From assembly GCA_031552145.1 (NCBI GenBank), contig JAVBMV010000014.1, positions 38,604 through 102,603 on the forward strand: a stretch of 64,000 nt of DNA, written 5' to 3'. Position numbers and translations under genes: made by a program. The notes under the pieces are model-generated. The model was not told the DNA's origin. It saw nothing but the letters and a program-made list of their open reading frames with translations, and searched no databases. The stretch is from JAVBMV01 sp031552145 (GTDB taxonomy: Bacteria; Myxococcota; Myxococcia; Myxococcales; UBA5297). Of the stretch, positions 26,502-35,689 are shown in pieces (positions within the stretch are counted from its first letter, which is position 1; every line of letters begins with the position of its first letter).

Positions 26502-27239
26502 GTGGAATTGAGAATCGCGATCATCAGCGATGTTCACTCGAACGCCGATGCGCTGAGCGCGGTGATGAGCGCGATCGATCGTGCCAAGGTGGATCGGCTC
26601 ATCTGCCTGGGTGACGTGGTCGGCTATGGCGCAGACCCGGCGGAGTGCTGCCGCTTGGTCCGTGGCGCCTCCGAGGTGACGCTCCTCGGAAACCATGACG
26701 CGGCCGTCTCGGGGCGCATGGACTACTCCTTCTACTATTCGGCGGCACGCCAGGCGATCGACTGGACCATCGCCAACTTGGAGGAGTCGGAGCACCTCTG
26801 GCTGCGCAGCCTGCCCTACACCTACCGGTTTGGCGATCTCGGCTTCAGCCACGGCTCGCCCATCGAGCCACGCGCCTACGAATATGTCTTCGCGCTCCAG
26901 CAGGCGCAGGAGCTGAGGGACTATGTGGGGAGCCTCCCCTTCGTCACCTTCATCGGCCACAGCCACCTCTGCCGCGTCTACGCCATCGACGAGGAGCGCG
27001 TCCAAGATGCGCTCTCCAGCCGCGTCCGCCTCGAGCGCTCCTACAAGTACCTCATCTCGGTGGGGAGCGTCGGTCAGCCGCGCGACAACGACTCGCGCGC
27101 CTGCTTCGTCATCTACGACACCGATGAGAAGACGGTAGAGTTTCGCCGCGTCGAATATGATGCTGCGTCGGCGGCGCGGAAGATCATGGCCGCGAAGCTG
27201 GCGCCCAACTTCGGCAAGCGACTCCTCCTCGGCGTCTAA
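26502..27239 (+). CDS. Calcineurin-like metallophosphoesterase
   Basis: 245 residues from a GTG at 26502; a TTG two codons later (26508), with a GGAG 5 bases upstream, is an equally good start and gives MRIAIISDVHSN, the usual N-terminus. The metal-binding motifs are all present: SDVHSN, GDVVGYGADP, GNHD and GHSHLCRVY. The subfamily is close to bis(5'-nucleosyl)-tetraphosphatase- or Mre11-like small phosphoesterases; the substrate is not known. psd starts 44 bases downstream. Confidence 0.88.
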   Translation: MELRIAIISDVHSNADALSAVMSAIDRAKVDRLICLGDVVGYGADPAECCRLVRGASEVTLLGNHDAAVSGRMDYSFYYSAARQAIDWTIANLEESEHLWLRSLPYTYRFGDLGFSHGSPIEPRAYEYVFALQQAQELRDYVGSLPFVTFIGHSHLCRVYAIDEERVQDALSSRVRLERSYKYLISVGSVGQPRDNDSRACFVIYDTDEKTVEFRRVEYDAASAARKIMAAKLAPNFGKRLLLGV

Positions 27240-27283
27240 GTGGGGAGCATGGACGCCGCTCGCCGCCGCGACTGGAGATCGAG

Positions 27284-28153
27284 ATGAGTTCTAAAACCGC
27301 CGATGTCGCCTTCATCTCCATAATGAAGCTCCTGCCCAAGTCGGCCATGAGCAGGGCCGTTGGCTCGATGACTCGAATGGGCGCGCCGAAGTCGGTGCAT
27401 CGGCTCGCCATCCGCTCCTTCGCCAAGCTCTACGGCATCGCGACGGAGGAGGCGGAGCGCGGCCTCGACGAATACGAGAACTTTGGCGCCTTCTTCACCC
27501 GCAGGCTCAAGGAGGGGCTGCGGCCCATCGCGGCTGGCGACGAGGTGGTGGTGAGCCCGGTCGATGGCACGGTCGCCGGCCTCGGCTTCGCCAGCGAAGG
27601 TCGGATGCTGCAGGCGAAGGGGCGCGACTACACGCTCGCCGCGCTGCTCGATGATCCCGAGGAGGCGAAGCGCTTCGAGGGCGGGGCCTGGATCGTCCTC
27701 TACCTTTCGCCGCGCGACTACCACCGCATCCACGCGCCGCTCGCGGGCACTATCGAGCGCTACAGCTACATTCCGGGGAAGCTCTTTCCCGTCAATGGCC
27801 CGGCGGTGCGCGAGGTGCCCAACCTCTTCTGTGTGAACGAGCGGCTCATCAGCTATCTCGTGACGCCTGCGGGGCGAGTGGCCGTGGTGAAAGTGGGCGC
27901 CACCTGCGTGGGGCGTATCCGTCTCTCCTACGACTCGATCGCCACCAATGACGGACTCCCCGCCTCGGCGAAGAGCTTCGAGCCCCCGCGAGCCATCGAG
28001 AAGGGGGCGGAGCTGGGGCTCTTCGAGATGGGCTCCACCGTCGTGCTGCTCTTCGAGCCGGGCAGGGTGGAGTTGAACGAATCGCTGGCGCGCGAGCCGC
28101 GCGTGAAGATGGGGTGCGCCATCGGAAGATGCGCTGCCCCGGGGAGAGATTGA
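27284..28153 (+). CDS. psd: Phosphatidylserine decarboxylase
   Basis: 289 residues, typical for the short prokaryotic enzyme. The self-cleavage motif is MGSTVV (FEMGSTVV near the C-terminus), in which the Ser becomes the pyruvoyl group; most enzymes have LGST. The conserved VSPVDGTV and PRDYHRIHAP carry the Asp and His of the cleavage triad. It makes phosphatidylethanolamine from phosphatidylserine at the inner membrane. hisS follows directly, with GTG adjoining the psd stop. Confidence 0.95.
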   Translation: MSSKTADVAFISIMKLLPKSAMSRAVGSMTRMGAPKSVHRLAIRSFAKLYGIATEEAERGLDEYENFGAFFTRRLKEGLRPIAAGDEVVVSPVDGTVAGLGFASEGRMLQAKGRDYTLAALLDDPEEAKRFEGGAWIVLYLSPRDYHRIHAPLAGTIERYSYIPGKLFPVNGPAVREVPNLFCVNERLISYLVTPAGRVAVVKVGATCVGRIRLSYDSIATNDGLPASAKSFEPPRAIEKGAELGLFEMGSTVVLLFEPGRVELNESLAREPRVKMGCAIGRCAAPGRD

Positions 28154-29446
28154 GTGGCCGAGCGAATCACCGCAGTGAAGGGAATGAACGATCTGCTCCC
28201 CGCCGACATGGGGCGCTGGCACTTCATCGAGGGGAAGGTCCGCGACCTCTTGGGTCGCTATGGGTTCGCCGAGGTGCGCACCCCCATCCTCGAGAAGACG
28301 GCGCTCTTCGTCAGAGGCGTGGGCGAGGGGACCGACATCGTCGGCAAAGAGATGTACACCTTCGAGGATCGCGCGGGCGAGGCGCAGCAGGGAGTGATGC
28401 TCTCGCTCCGCCCCGAGGGGACCGCTCCCGCGGTACGCGCCGCGATCGAGCATAACCAGTTTGGCCAGGAGCCGCTCTCGCGCTGGTACTACCTGGGGCC
28501 CATGTTCCGCCGCGAGCGGCAGCAGAAGGGGCGCTACCGCCAGTTCTATCAGATGGGCGCCGAGATCTACGGCTCGGCCGAGCCCTTCGCCGACGCCGAG
28601 CTGATCGACGCCGGGTGGCGCTTCCTGCGCGCGCTAGGGCTCGACGACGTAACGTTGGAGCTCAATACATTGGGCGACGAGGCCTGCCGCCCCGCCTTCC
28701 AGAACGCGCTCATCACCTTCCTGCGCGAGCGGACCGCGGAGCTCTGCGGCGACTGCCAGCGGCGCATGGAGAGCAACCCGTTGCGCGTGCTCGACTGCAA
28801 GAACGAGCGGTGCAAGGCGGCGGTCGCGGGGGCGCCGAGCAGCGTCGACCATCTCTGCGAGCCCTGCCGGGCCCACTTCGATGCGCTCCGCGCGCTCCTC
28901 GACGGGCTGAAGCTGCCCTACGTGCTCAACCCCCGCATCGTGCGCGGGCTCGACTACTACACGCGCACCGTCTTCGAGTTCGTCTCGCGCGCCGAGGGGG
29001 AAGGTGGGCTCGGCAGCCAGAACACCGTCTGCGCGGGGGGAAGGTACGACAGGCTCATCAAGAGTTTGGGTGGGCCCGATGTCCCGGCGGTCGGCTTCGC
29101 GGCCGGGCTCGACAGGCTGGCGCTGCTGCTTGCGGGCAGCGGCAGAAGTTTCGCGGAAGGGCCGCACCTCTTCATCGCCTCGCTCGGTGAGAGCGCCCGA
29201 GTGCGGGCGCTGGCGCTCGCCTCCGAGCTTCGCGCCGAGGGCTTCAAGATCGATCAAGACCTGCGAAGTGGTGGGCTCAAGGGACAGATGAGGCGCGCCG
29301 ACAAAGTGGGTGCCAAGTTCGTGCTCGTCTTGGGCGAGGATGAGCTGGCCGCGGGGAAGGCGAAGCTGAAGCGCATGGAGACGGGCGAAGAGCGCGAGGT
29401 GTTGCTCGACACGCTCGCCGCAGAGCTGCGTGCGTGCGGCTCCTAG
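28154..29446 (+). CDS. hisS: Histidyl-tRNA synthetase
   Basis: 430 residues starting at the GTG that touches the psd stop. Class II motifs are visible: RPEGTAPAVRAAIEHNQF, YYLGPMFRRERQQKGRYRQF and the histidine-specific YYTRTVFEF. The C-terminal anticodon-binding domain ends ELRACGS. The expected size is about 420 to 450. miaA overlaps its last 13 bases. Confidence 0.96.
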   Translation: MAERITAVKGMNDLLPADMGRWHFIEGKVRDLLGRYGFAEVRTPILEKTALFVRGVGEGTDIVGKEMYTFEDRAGEAQQGVMLSLRPEGTAPAVRAAIEHNQFGQEPLSRWYYLGPMFRRERQQKGRYRQFYQMGAEIYGSAEPFADAELIDAGWRFLRALGLDDVTLELNTLGDEACRPAFQNALITFLRERTAELCGDCQRRMESNPLRVLDCKNERCKAAVAGAPSSVDHLCEPCRAHFDALRALLDGLKLPYVLNPRIVRGLDYYTRTVFEFVSRAEGEGGLGSQNTVCAGGRYDRLIKSLGGPDVPAVGFAAGLDRLALLLAGSGRSFAEGPHLFIASLGESARVRALALASELRAEGFKIDQDLRSGGLKGQMRRADKVGAKFVLVLGEDELAAGKAKLKRMETGEEREVLLDTLAAELRACGS

Positions 29447-30363
29447 CAATCGTCGGCCCCACAGCCTCGGGAAAGACGCAGCTCGGCATCGCGCTCGCGC
29501 GGGCGCTCGGCGGAGAGATCCTCTCCGCCGACAGCCAGCAGATCTACCGCGGCATGGAGATAGGCACCGCGAAGCCAACGGCCGAGGAACGGGCGGCGGT
29601 GCCACACCATCTGCTCGATCTCGCCGAGCCGGCGGAGCTGCTCTCCGCGGGCGCCTGGGCCCGAGAGGCAGAGCGCGCCATCGCCGAGGTGGCGGCGCGC
29701 GGCGCTCTCCCGATCATCGTGGGAGGCACAGGCCTCTGGCTTCGGGCACTCCTCCATGGATTGGTCGAGCTGCCCGAGGTGGATCGCGCGCTCAGGGTGC
29801 AGCTCATGGAGGAAGGAGCGCGCCTCGGCTCGCAAGCCCTGCATACCCGGCTCGCCGCCTTCGATCCCAAGGCAGCCGCGACGATCGAGCCCGCGAATCT
29901 ACAGAGGGTGGTACGCGCCCTGGAGATCCTCGAGCAGACGGGAGAGGGGCCCTCGGCGCATTGGGAGCGCCACCGCTTCAGGCCAGCCCGGTACCAGGCG
30001 CGCCTGCTCGGGCTTTCGCCCCCGAGGGAACTGCTCTACGCGCGGATCGACGCGCGCGCCGCCGCCATGTTTCGAGAGGGGCTTCTGGAGGAAGCGCGGC
30101 TCCTCATGGAGCGCTATCCCGGCGCGCCCGCGCTGGAGCGCGCCATCGGTTACCGTGAGGCGCGCGCCGTGCTCGAGGGGGAGATGTCGATCGAGAAGGC
30201 GATCGAGTCGACGGCGATGGCCACGCGCCGTTATGCCAAGCGCCAGCTGACCTGGTTCCGGCGGGAAGAGGCGCTCGAGTGGCTCCCTTGGCCGGTCGAT
30301 GTAGGGGCGCTGATTGGGCGGCTTGGCGAAGAGGGGTGGCGCGGGAACTATCCCGTCCCATGA
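29434..30363 (+). CDS. miaA: tRNA dimethylallyltransferase
   Basis: 309 residues from a GTG inside the end of hisS (13-base overlap). The ATP/GTP loop is IVGPTASGKTQLGIALA. SADSQQIYRGMEIGTAKPT is the substrate-binding region, and IGYREARAVLEGEMSIEKAI follows. It transfers the dimethylallyl group to A37 of tRNAs that read UNN codons, the first step of ms2i6A formation. The later enzyme miaB lies 3 kb further downstream, also in this window. Confidence 0.95.
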   Translation: MRLLAIVGPTASGKTQLGIALARALGGEILSADSQQIYRGMEIGTAKPTAEERAAVPHHLLDLAEPAELLSAGAWAREAERAIAEVAARGALPIIVGGTGLWLRALLHGLVELPEVDRALRVQLMEEGARLGSQALHTRLAAFDPKAAATIEPANLQRVVRALEILEQTGEGPSAHWERHRFRPARYQARLLGLSPPRELLYARIDARAAAMFREGLLEEARLLMERYPGAPALERAIGYREARAVLEGEMSIEKAIESTAMATRRYAKRQLTWFRREEALEWLPWPVDVGALIGRLGEEGWRGNYPVP

Positions 30364-30418
30364 GTTTCGCTAAGCTCTGCGCTTCTTCCGCTACTTTCCT
30401 TAGGAGTGGACCTTCGAA

Positions 30419-31639
30419 ATGCGTCAGAGAGCACTCTCCAAAGGAGCAGTGATTGAAGCAGCGCCTGGCCAACCGCACGTGATGAAGGTCTTGCATGCGC
30501 TGGCGGTGGCGGTGGGAGTGTTCTTCATCTTTGTCAGCGCATTGGGGTGGCTGGGGAGAGCCTATTTGCGCGGCAAGTGGGAGGAGAGAGAGGGCTCTCT
30601 CGAGGCGGAATGGCAAAAGTTTCTTCCCGCGATCATGGCAGACGAGGAGCGTTGGCGAGAGAGCCCATTGTTGCGTCCGCGCGATGGAGGAGACGCGGGG
30701 CCGCTCCTCTACAGATATGTGGACTATGGCGAGAGGGCTGCTCCGGCGCAGCTGCTCACAGAGAGCGTCGCGCGCCAATTGAAGGGCAGCGAGTGGTTGG
30801 CCTTCGTTGGCGATGAGAGAGTGACTGGCATCGATCTCCAGTGGATGAAGCAGCTCGAGTCGTTTGGCTATTGGGAGTGTTTCGAGCGGTCGGCAGCCGA
30901 AGATCCTCATGATGATTCAATGCCTGACCTGGTTACACTGCGGTCGCTCGCGAAGGTCCGCTTGCTTCAAGGGCTGAGTGGCGGCGACATCAAGGTGGCA
31001 GCTGCCGAGGCGAGAGAGATGGCGCGCCTCGCCTTCACAACAGAGACCGTGCTTGGCATGGGGACGGCTTCCAAGATCCTGGATGACGAGAGGGCGGCCT
31101 ATGACGAGGCGGTCCTCGGAGGATTGTCGGTCGAAGGATGGCGCCCGGTAGATGCCGATGGCGCCGAGGCGCTCAGGCGCCTGCTCTTCGTCCCCGCGCT
31201 GACGATGCGCCTGCTCAGTCCACCCTCCGCGCGCGGCGTGCCCATCAGCGTAGGCAGGTGCGCTGGTCTGGGAGAGGCGCTCTGCGAAGCGCATCGCTAT
31301 CGAGGCTTCCTCGAGGACGAGCTTCCGGAGAGGTATGAAGAATTGAAGCGTCAACTCGAGGCGAGCGAGTGTCGAGCGCTGCTCCCGCGCATCATGTGGG
31401 ACGGGCCCTCCACCAAGGGCCAGCTGGCACCGAATGGGGAGGGCGGCGTTGGACCCAGATGGCTCTACTACGTCCCTTTCGCGCGGGGAGGCGTGGGGCG
31501 GCTCTACGGCATCTTGGGCGCGCCGAATCCCTTCAGCCGATATCGGCGCGCCTACGAGTCCGCCTCGAAGGTAGAGGCGCGGGAAGGGGTGGGCCAGAAG
31601 CAGGGAGAAGAGGGCTGGCGCCCGCCCGGCGCGAATTGA
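30419..31639 (+). CDS. Predicted membrane-anchored protein, unknown
   Basis: 406 residues from the ATG at 30419; an ATG at 30482, giving MKVLHALAVAVGVFFIFVSA, is a plausible alternative and begins directly at the membrane segment. One helix lies at about residues 24-46, and the rest is predicted outside. Around residue 225 the chain has AYDEAVLGGLSVEGWRP, and the end has PRWLYYVPFARGGVGRLYGI; I recognise no domain. The C-terminal 50 residues are hydrophilic. It follows miaA by 55 bases, but its function is not suggested by neighbours. Confidence 0.6.
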   Translation: MRQRALSKGAVIEAAPGQPHVMKVLHALAVAVGVFFIFVSALGWLGRAYLRGKWEEREGSLEAEWQKFLPAIMADEERWRESPLLRPRDGGDAGPLLYRYVDYGERAAPAQLLTESVARQLKGSEWLAFVGDERVTGIDLQWMKQLESFGYWECFERSAAEDPHDDSMPDLVTLRSLAKVRLLQGLSGGDIKVAAAEAREMARLAFTTETVLGMGTASKILDDERAAYDEAVLGGLSVEGWRPVDADGAEALRRLLFVPALTMRLLSPPSARGVPISVGRCAGLGEALCEAHRYRGFLEDELPERYEELKRQLEASECRALLPRIMWDGPSTKGQLAPNGEGGVGPRWLYYVPFARGGVGRLYGILGAPNPFSRYRRAYESASKVEAREGVGQKQGEEGWRPPGAN

Positions 31640-31662
31640 CAAGAGCGCGGCGCCCGTAGGAC
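31636..31662 (+). promoter_or_regulatory. Possible promoter for the beta-oxidation genes
   Basis: TTGACA (31636-31641) overlaps the stop codon of the preceding gene; TAGGAC follows 15 bases later, a weak -10. It is about 40 bases before the hydroxyacyl-CoA dehydrogenase start. Confidence 0.35.
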
Positions 31663-31700
31663 CTTCCGCCCGCCCACTGTTCTAGAGAGGAGTCGCAAGG

Positions 31701-32546
31701 ATGGCGATCGAGACGATTGTGGTGGTCGGTGCGGGTCAGATGGGGTCGGGGATCGCGCAGGTGGCGGCCCAGGCCGGCTTCAGTGTGACGTTGGTCGACA
31801 CCTCGGCGCAGGCGTTGGCCAAGGCGCGGCAGCGCATCGAGGCGGGCTTCGACAAGCTGGCCCAGAAGGGGACGCTGACGGCCGAGGCGGTCGCCGCGGC
31901 GAAGAAGCGCGTCGCTACCTCGGAGAGCATGGAGGGGTTGCAGTGCGACCTCGGCATCGAGGCCATCACCGAGGATGAATCGCTCAAGCGCACCATCTTC
32001 AAGGGGCTCGACCGCATCGTGAAGAGCGGAGGCATCATCGCCTCCAACACCTCCTCCATCAGCATCACCCGGCTCGCGGCGGCCACCTCGCGCCCCGAGG
32101 CGGTCATCGGCATGCACTTCATGAACCCAGTGCCGCTCATGGCGCTGGTCGAGGTGATCCGCGGCGCCCAGACCTCCGAGGCGACCTATGAAGCGACGTT
32201 CGAGACGGCGCGCCGCATGGGCAAGACCTGCGTCACCGCGAGGGACTTCCCGGGCTTCATCGTCAACCGGATCCTTATCCCGATGATCAACGAAGCCTGC
32301 TACGCGCTCATGGAAGGGGTGGGGAGCGCGCAGGACATCGACACCGCCATGAAGCTGGGCACCAACCAGCCGATGGGGCCGCTCGCCCTGGCCGACCTCA
32401 TCGGCCTCGATACATGCCTCTCCATCATGGAGGTGCTGCACCGCGGCATGGGCGACACCAAGTATCGGCCGGCGCCGCTCCTGAGGCAGTACGTCGACGC
32501 CGGCTGGCTCGGCCGCAAGAGCGGCCGCGGCTTCTTCTCCTACTGA
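31701..32546 (+). CDS. 3-hydroxyacyl-CoA (3-hydroxybutyryl-CoA) dehydrogenase
   Basis: 281 residues, typical for the monofunctional enzyme. The NAD loop VVVGAGQMGSGIAQVAAQAG opens the protein, and the catalytic His is in IGMHFMNPVPLM. The C-terminal domain has PGFIVNRILIPMINEACYA and LADLIGLDTCLSIMEVLH. It should oxidise 3-hydroxyacyl-CoA to 3-oxoacyl-CoA. The next gene, an enoyl-CoA hydratase, starts 20 bases downstream, so the two are probably one operon of beta-oxidation or butyrate-type metabolism. Confidence 0.93.
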   Translation: MAIETIVVVGAGQMGSGIAQVAAQAGFSVTLVDTSAQALAKARQRIEAGFDKLAQKGTLTAEAVAAAKKRVATSESMEGLQCDLGIEAITEDESLKRTIFKGLDRIVKSGGIIASNTSSISITRLAAATSRPEAVIGMHFMNPVPLMALVEVIRGAQTSEATYEATFETARRMGKTCVTARDFPGFIVNRILIPMINEACYALMEGVGSAQDIDTAMKLGTNQPMGPLALADLIGLDTCLSIMEVLHRGMGDTKYRPAPLLRQYVDAGWLGRKSGRGFFSY

Positions 32547-32565
32547 GACGAGACAGGAACACGCC

Positions 32566-33360
32566 ATGGCCTACGAGAACATCCAAGTCGCGATCGAAGA
32601 AGGCATCGCGCTCATCACCATCTCGCGCGAGAAGCAGCTCAACGCGCTCAACAAGGCGACGCTGCTCGAGCTGTCGCGTGCGCTGGACGAGCTGGCGCCA
32701 CGGGCTAAGCCCGAGGGCGACGTGCGCGCGCTCATCGTCACTGGGGCGGGGGAGAAGTCCTTCGTCGCGGGCGCCGACATCGGCGAGATGGCCTCTATGA
32801 CTCCCGTCGAGGGGCTGGAGTTCGCCAAGCTCGGGCACGGGCTCTTCGCGAAGCTGGAGGCCCTGCCCATCGTCACCATCGCCGCCGTCAACGGCTTCGC
32901 GCTGGGAGGCGGCTGCGAGCTGGCCATCTCCTTCGACCTTATCTACGCGAGTGAACGCGCCCGCTTCGGCCAGCCCGAGGTGAACCTGGGCATCATCCCA
33001 GGCTTCGGCGGCACGCAGCGCCTCGCGCGCCTCCTCGGCAAGCAGCGCGCGAAAGAGCTCATCTTCACCGGCGAACTCATCGACGCCAGGCGCGCGCTCG
33101 AGATTGGTCTCGCCACCGGAGTGGTCGCCCCCGAGGAGCTCATCGCGCACGCGAGGCGGGTGGCCAAGACCATCGCGAGCCGCGGACCGCTCGCTATCGC
33201 CCAGGCCAAGCGCGCCATCGAGTGGGGCGCCGACGGCGATCTGAGGGCCTCAAACGAACTGGAGCAGCAGAGCTTCGCCCTGCTCTTTGGCTCGGAGGAT
33301 CAGAAGGAGGGCATGCGTGCCTTCCTGGAGAAGCGGCCCGCCAGCTTCAAGGGGCGCTGA
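32566..33360 (+). CDS. Enoyl-CoA hydratase (crotonase family)
   Basis: 264 residues. The oxyanion hole and catalytic region are visible: FVAGADIGEMASM, GFALGGGCELAISFD and FGQPEVNLGIIPGFGGTQRL, with both catalytic Glu positions present. It should hydrate 2-enoyl-CoA to 3-hydroxyacyl-CoA, the substrate of the preceding dehydrogenase. Its last base overlaps the start of miaB (TGATG). Confidence 0.93.
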   Translation: MAYENIQVAIEEGIALITISREKQLNALNKATLLELSRALDELAPRAKPEGDVRALIVTGAGEKSFVAGADIGEMASMTPVEGLEFAKLGHGLFAKLEALPIVTIAAVNGFALGGGCELAISFDLIYASERARFGQPEVNLGIIPGFGGTQRLARLLGKQRAKELIFTGELIDARRALEIGLATGVVAPEELIAHARRVAKTIASRGPLAIAQAKRAIEWGADGDLRASNELEQQSFALLFGSEDQKEGMRAFLEKRPASFKGR

Positions 33361-34700
33361 TGGGGCGCGGCTTCTTCATCCACACCTTCGGCTGCCAGAT
33401 GAACGAGTCCGACTCCGCCCGGATGGCGGAGGCGCTCGTGCGGATTGGCTACACCTCCTGCGAGAGCGCGGAGCAGGCCGACCTCATCCTGCTCAACACG
33501 TGCGCCGTCCGCGACAAGGCGGAGCAGAAGATGCTCTCGGCCCTGGGGCGCTATCGAGCGCAAAAGGTAGCGCGCGGCACGCTACTCGGCGTGGCGGGGT
33601 GCGTGGCCCAGCAGCACAAGAAGGCACTCCTCGAGCGGGTTCCCTACATCGACTTCGTACTAGGGCCCGACGCGATTCCCCGGCTCGCGGCCATCCTGGC
33701 CGAAGTGGAGGAGCAGCACAGGCGCGTGGCGGCGACCGACTGGGTCGACTCGAGCGGGTATCTCTTCCCGCGCGCAGAGCCGGACGCCGCGCGCGGCAAG
33801 GTGAGCGACTTCATCACCGTGATGAAGGGGTGCGACAACGTCTGCTCCTACTGCATCGTGCCCAAGACGCGCGGCCGCGAGGTGAGCCGCCCCGTGGGCG
33901 AGGTGGTGGAGGAGGCGAAGGCGCTGCTCGCGGTGGGCGTGAAGGAGCTGACGCTGCTGGGGCAGAACGTCAACTCCTACGATGGTGGATGCGACTTCGC
34001 CGAGCTGCTCGCGCGCGTCGGCGCGCTCGATGGACTGGCGCGGCTGCGCTTCACCACGAGCCACCCCACCGATCTCTCGGATCGGCTCGCCGATGCCTTC
34101 GCCACCATCCCCGCGCTGATGCCATGCCTCCATCTGCCGGTACAGAGCGGCTCCAACCGCATCCTGGAGAAGATGCGCCGCGGCTATACAGTCGAGCATT
34201 ACCTGGAGCGCATCGAGCGACTGCGCCAGGCCCGACCGGAGATCGCCGTCACCACCGACCTGATCGTCGGCTTTCCCGGCGAGACGGAGGAGGACTTCCA
34301 CGGCACCCTCGCGCTCTGCGAACAGGTGCGCTACGACAACTCCTACTCCTTCGTCTTCTCGCCGCGCCCGGGCACCTCCGCCGCCATCCACGAGCAGGAG
34401 TGGGGCGCCATCCCGCGCGAGGTGATGGTAGAGCGTCTGGAGCGCCTGCAGGCGCGCGCGCGCGCCATCTCGCTGGAGATCGCCAACGGCTACGTGGGAG
34501 AGCATGTCGAAGTCTTGGTGGAGGGGCCCTCCAAGACCGACCCCACGCGCTCTTTCGGGCGCGCGCCCTCCAACCGCGTTATCAATTTCGAGGGTGTCGC
34601 CGCGCCGGGAGAGCGTCTCCTAGTCGAGATCACAGGAGCCACCCCCAACGCCCTCTTCGGACGGGCAGCGGTCCGCGAGGCAGCGGGCCCTAGGGAGTAG
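33360..34700 (+). CDS. miaB: tRNA-2-methylthio-N6-dimethylallyladenosine synthase
   Basis: 446 residues from the ATG at 33360 that overlaps the preceding stop; the long upstream frame is a shadow. The N-terminal cluster cysteines are in IHTFGCQMNESD, LLNTCAVRDKAEQ and GVAGCVAQ. The radical-SAM cysteines are GCDNVCSYCIVP. The TRAM region forms the C-terminal 65 residues. It adds the methylthio group to i6A37, the second step after miaA. The link with the fatty-acid genes looks like chance grouping. Confidence 0.95.
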   Translation: MGRGFFIHTFGCQMNESDSARMAEALVRIGYTSCESAEQADLILLNTCAVRDKAEQKMLSALGRYRAQKVARGTLLGVAGCVAQQHKKALLERVPYIDFVLGPDAIPRLAAILAEVEEQHRRVAATDWVDSSGYLFPRAEPDAARGKVSDFITVMKGCDNVCSYCIVPKTRGREVSRPVGEVVEEAKALLAVGVKELTLLGQNVNSYDGGCDFAELLARVGALDGLARLRFTTSHPTDLSDRLADAFATIPALMPCLHLPVQSGSNRILEKMRRGYTVEHYLERIERLRQARPEIAVTTDLIVGFPGETEEDFHGTLALCEQVRYDNSYSFVFSPRPGTSAAIHEQEWGAIPREVMVERLERLQARARAISLEIANGYVGEHVEVLVEGPSKTDPTRSFGRAPSNRVINFEGVAAPGERLLVEITGATPNALFGRAAVREAAGPRE

Positions 34701-34702
34701 AG

Positions 34703-35221
34703 ATGGCACTTAGACCCTTCAGAGGCACGATGCCGAAGGTCCACCCCAGCGCCTTCATCGAGGAGAGCGCCCAGGTGATCGGCGACGTCGAGATCGGGGC
34801 ACGCTGCAGCATCTGGTTCAATTGCGTCGTGCGTGGCGACGTGAACAGCATCCGAATCGGCGAGGAGAGCAACATCCAGGATCTCTCCTGCCTGCACGTG
34901 CTGAAGGATCGGTACGGCCTCACCATCGGCAACCGAGTAACAGTGGGGCACAGCGTGACGCTCCATGGCTGCGTCGTCGAAGACCTCTGTCTCATCGGGA
35001 TGGGCGCGATCATCCTCGACGGCGCGCGCGTCGGCGCCGGCTCCATCGTCGCCGCGGGGGCGTTGGTCCCACCGGGGATGGAGATCCCGCCTAGCAGCCT
35101 CGTGATGGGGAGCCCCGCCAAAGTGAAGCGCCAACTCAACGACGAGGAGCGGGCGCTTCTGGTGAGGAGCGCGGCCAACTACATCGCCTACTCGGCGCAG
35201 TACCGCGAAGATCAGCGGTAG
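34703..35221 (+). CDS. Gamma-class carbonic anhydrase-like protein
   Basis: 172 residues of left-handed beta-helix repeats (VIGDVEIGARCSIWFNCVVRGD, of which I note only the pattern here). The three zinc-ligand histidines are in CLHVLKD and VGHSVTLHGC. The C-terminal helix is AANYIAYSAQYREDQR. The family includes true carbonic anhydrases and metal-binding acyltransferases without activity, so catalysis is not proven. It directly follows miaB. Its stop is 5 bases upstream of the tRNA-Val promoter. Confidence 0.85.
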   Translation: MALRPFRGTMPKVHPSAFIEESAQVIGDVEIGARCSIWFNCVVRGDVNSIRIGEESNIQDLSCLHVLKDRYGLTIGNRVTVGHSVTLHGCVVEDLCLIGMGAIILDGARVGAGSIVAAGALVPPGMEIPPSSLVMGSPAKVKRQLNDEERALLVRSAANYIAYSAQYREDQR

Positions 35222-35226
35222 CCTCG

Positions 35227-35255
35227 TTGACAGCGCCCATCTCCTTGGGCATAGT
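35227..35255 (+). promoter_or_regulatory. Sigma-70 promoter of tRNA-Val
   Basis: TTGACA (35227-35232), 17 bases, then CATAGT (35250-35255), 4 of 6. Transcription should start about 17 bases before the tRNA. Confidence 0.7.
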
Positions 35256-35279
35256 GCGCCGCCGTTTCACGAGTTATCC

Positions 35280-35351
35280 GGGCGATTGGCTCAGCGGAAG
35301 AGCACTGCCTTCACACGGCAGGGGTCGCTGGTTCGAACCCAGCATCGCCCA
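35280..35351 (+). tRNA. tRNA-Val (anticodon CAC)
   Basis: 72 bases. The acceptor stem GGGCGAT pairs with ATCGCCC, the anticodon loop is TTCACAC (CAC, reading GTG), and the T arm has GGTTCGAACCC. The encoded 3' end lacks CCA. Confidence 0.95.
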
Positions 35352-35362
35352 CAGAGATCAGG

Positions 35363-35396
35363 CCCCGTAAGGTATCGACCTTGCGGGGTTTTTTCT
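35363..35396 (+). terminator. Terminator of tRNA-Val
   Basis: CCCCG and CGGGG plus AAGGT and ACCTT pair around a 4-base loop, followed by six T residues and CTT. It is a classic Rho-independent terminator, 11 bases after the tRNA. Confidence 0.9.
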
Positions 35397-35419
35397 TGCG
35401 CGCGGCCCGGTCTGGGCCT

Positions 35420-35441
35420 GTAGGGCGACCGGCGGTCGCCC
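35420..35441. repeat. Palindromic repeat element, single arm (copy B)
   Basis: GTAGGGCGACC-GGC-GGTCGCCC: the same left arm as copy A, with one G fewer at the start. The match continues for two or three bases after the arm. No matching right arm follows within 100 bases. It is not at the end of a gene. Confidence 0.7.
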
Positions 35442-35689
35442 TTGCGCGCAGGGCCGATGGTGCCATTGCACCGGTGTTGGGTCTGACAGCGAGGGCCGAC
35501 AGAGGCCGGCAAAGGGTGATCGCCTGAAGGAGAGCAACGACCCGACGCCGCTGGGCCAGCTCGCCTGCACTCCAGCTATTCTTGGTGATTCGTTTGTGCG
35601 CCAGCTGGAATTTGGTCCCAATGGCTGGTCAAGACGATGGGCCTCTTCATCGTCGCCGCTGGAGCTGCGATGCAGCGACGCAGTCTGAA
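35442..35689. other. Non-coding gap after tRNA-Val
   Basis: Between the single repeat arm and the sulfatase stop, I see no coding frame that looks real, no clear promoter and no strong hairpin. Confidence 0.6.
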
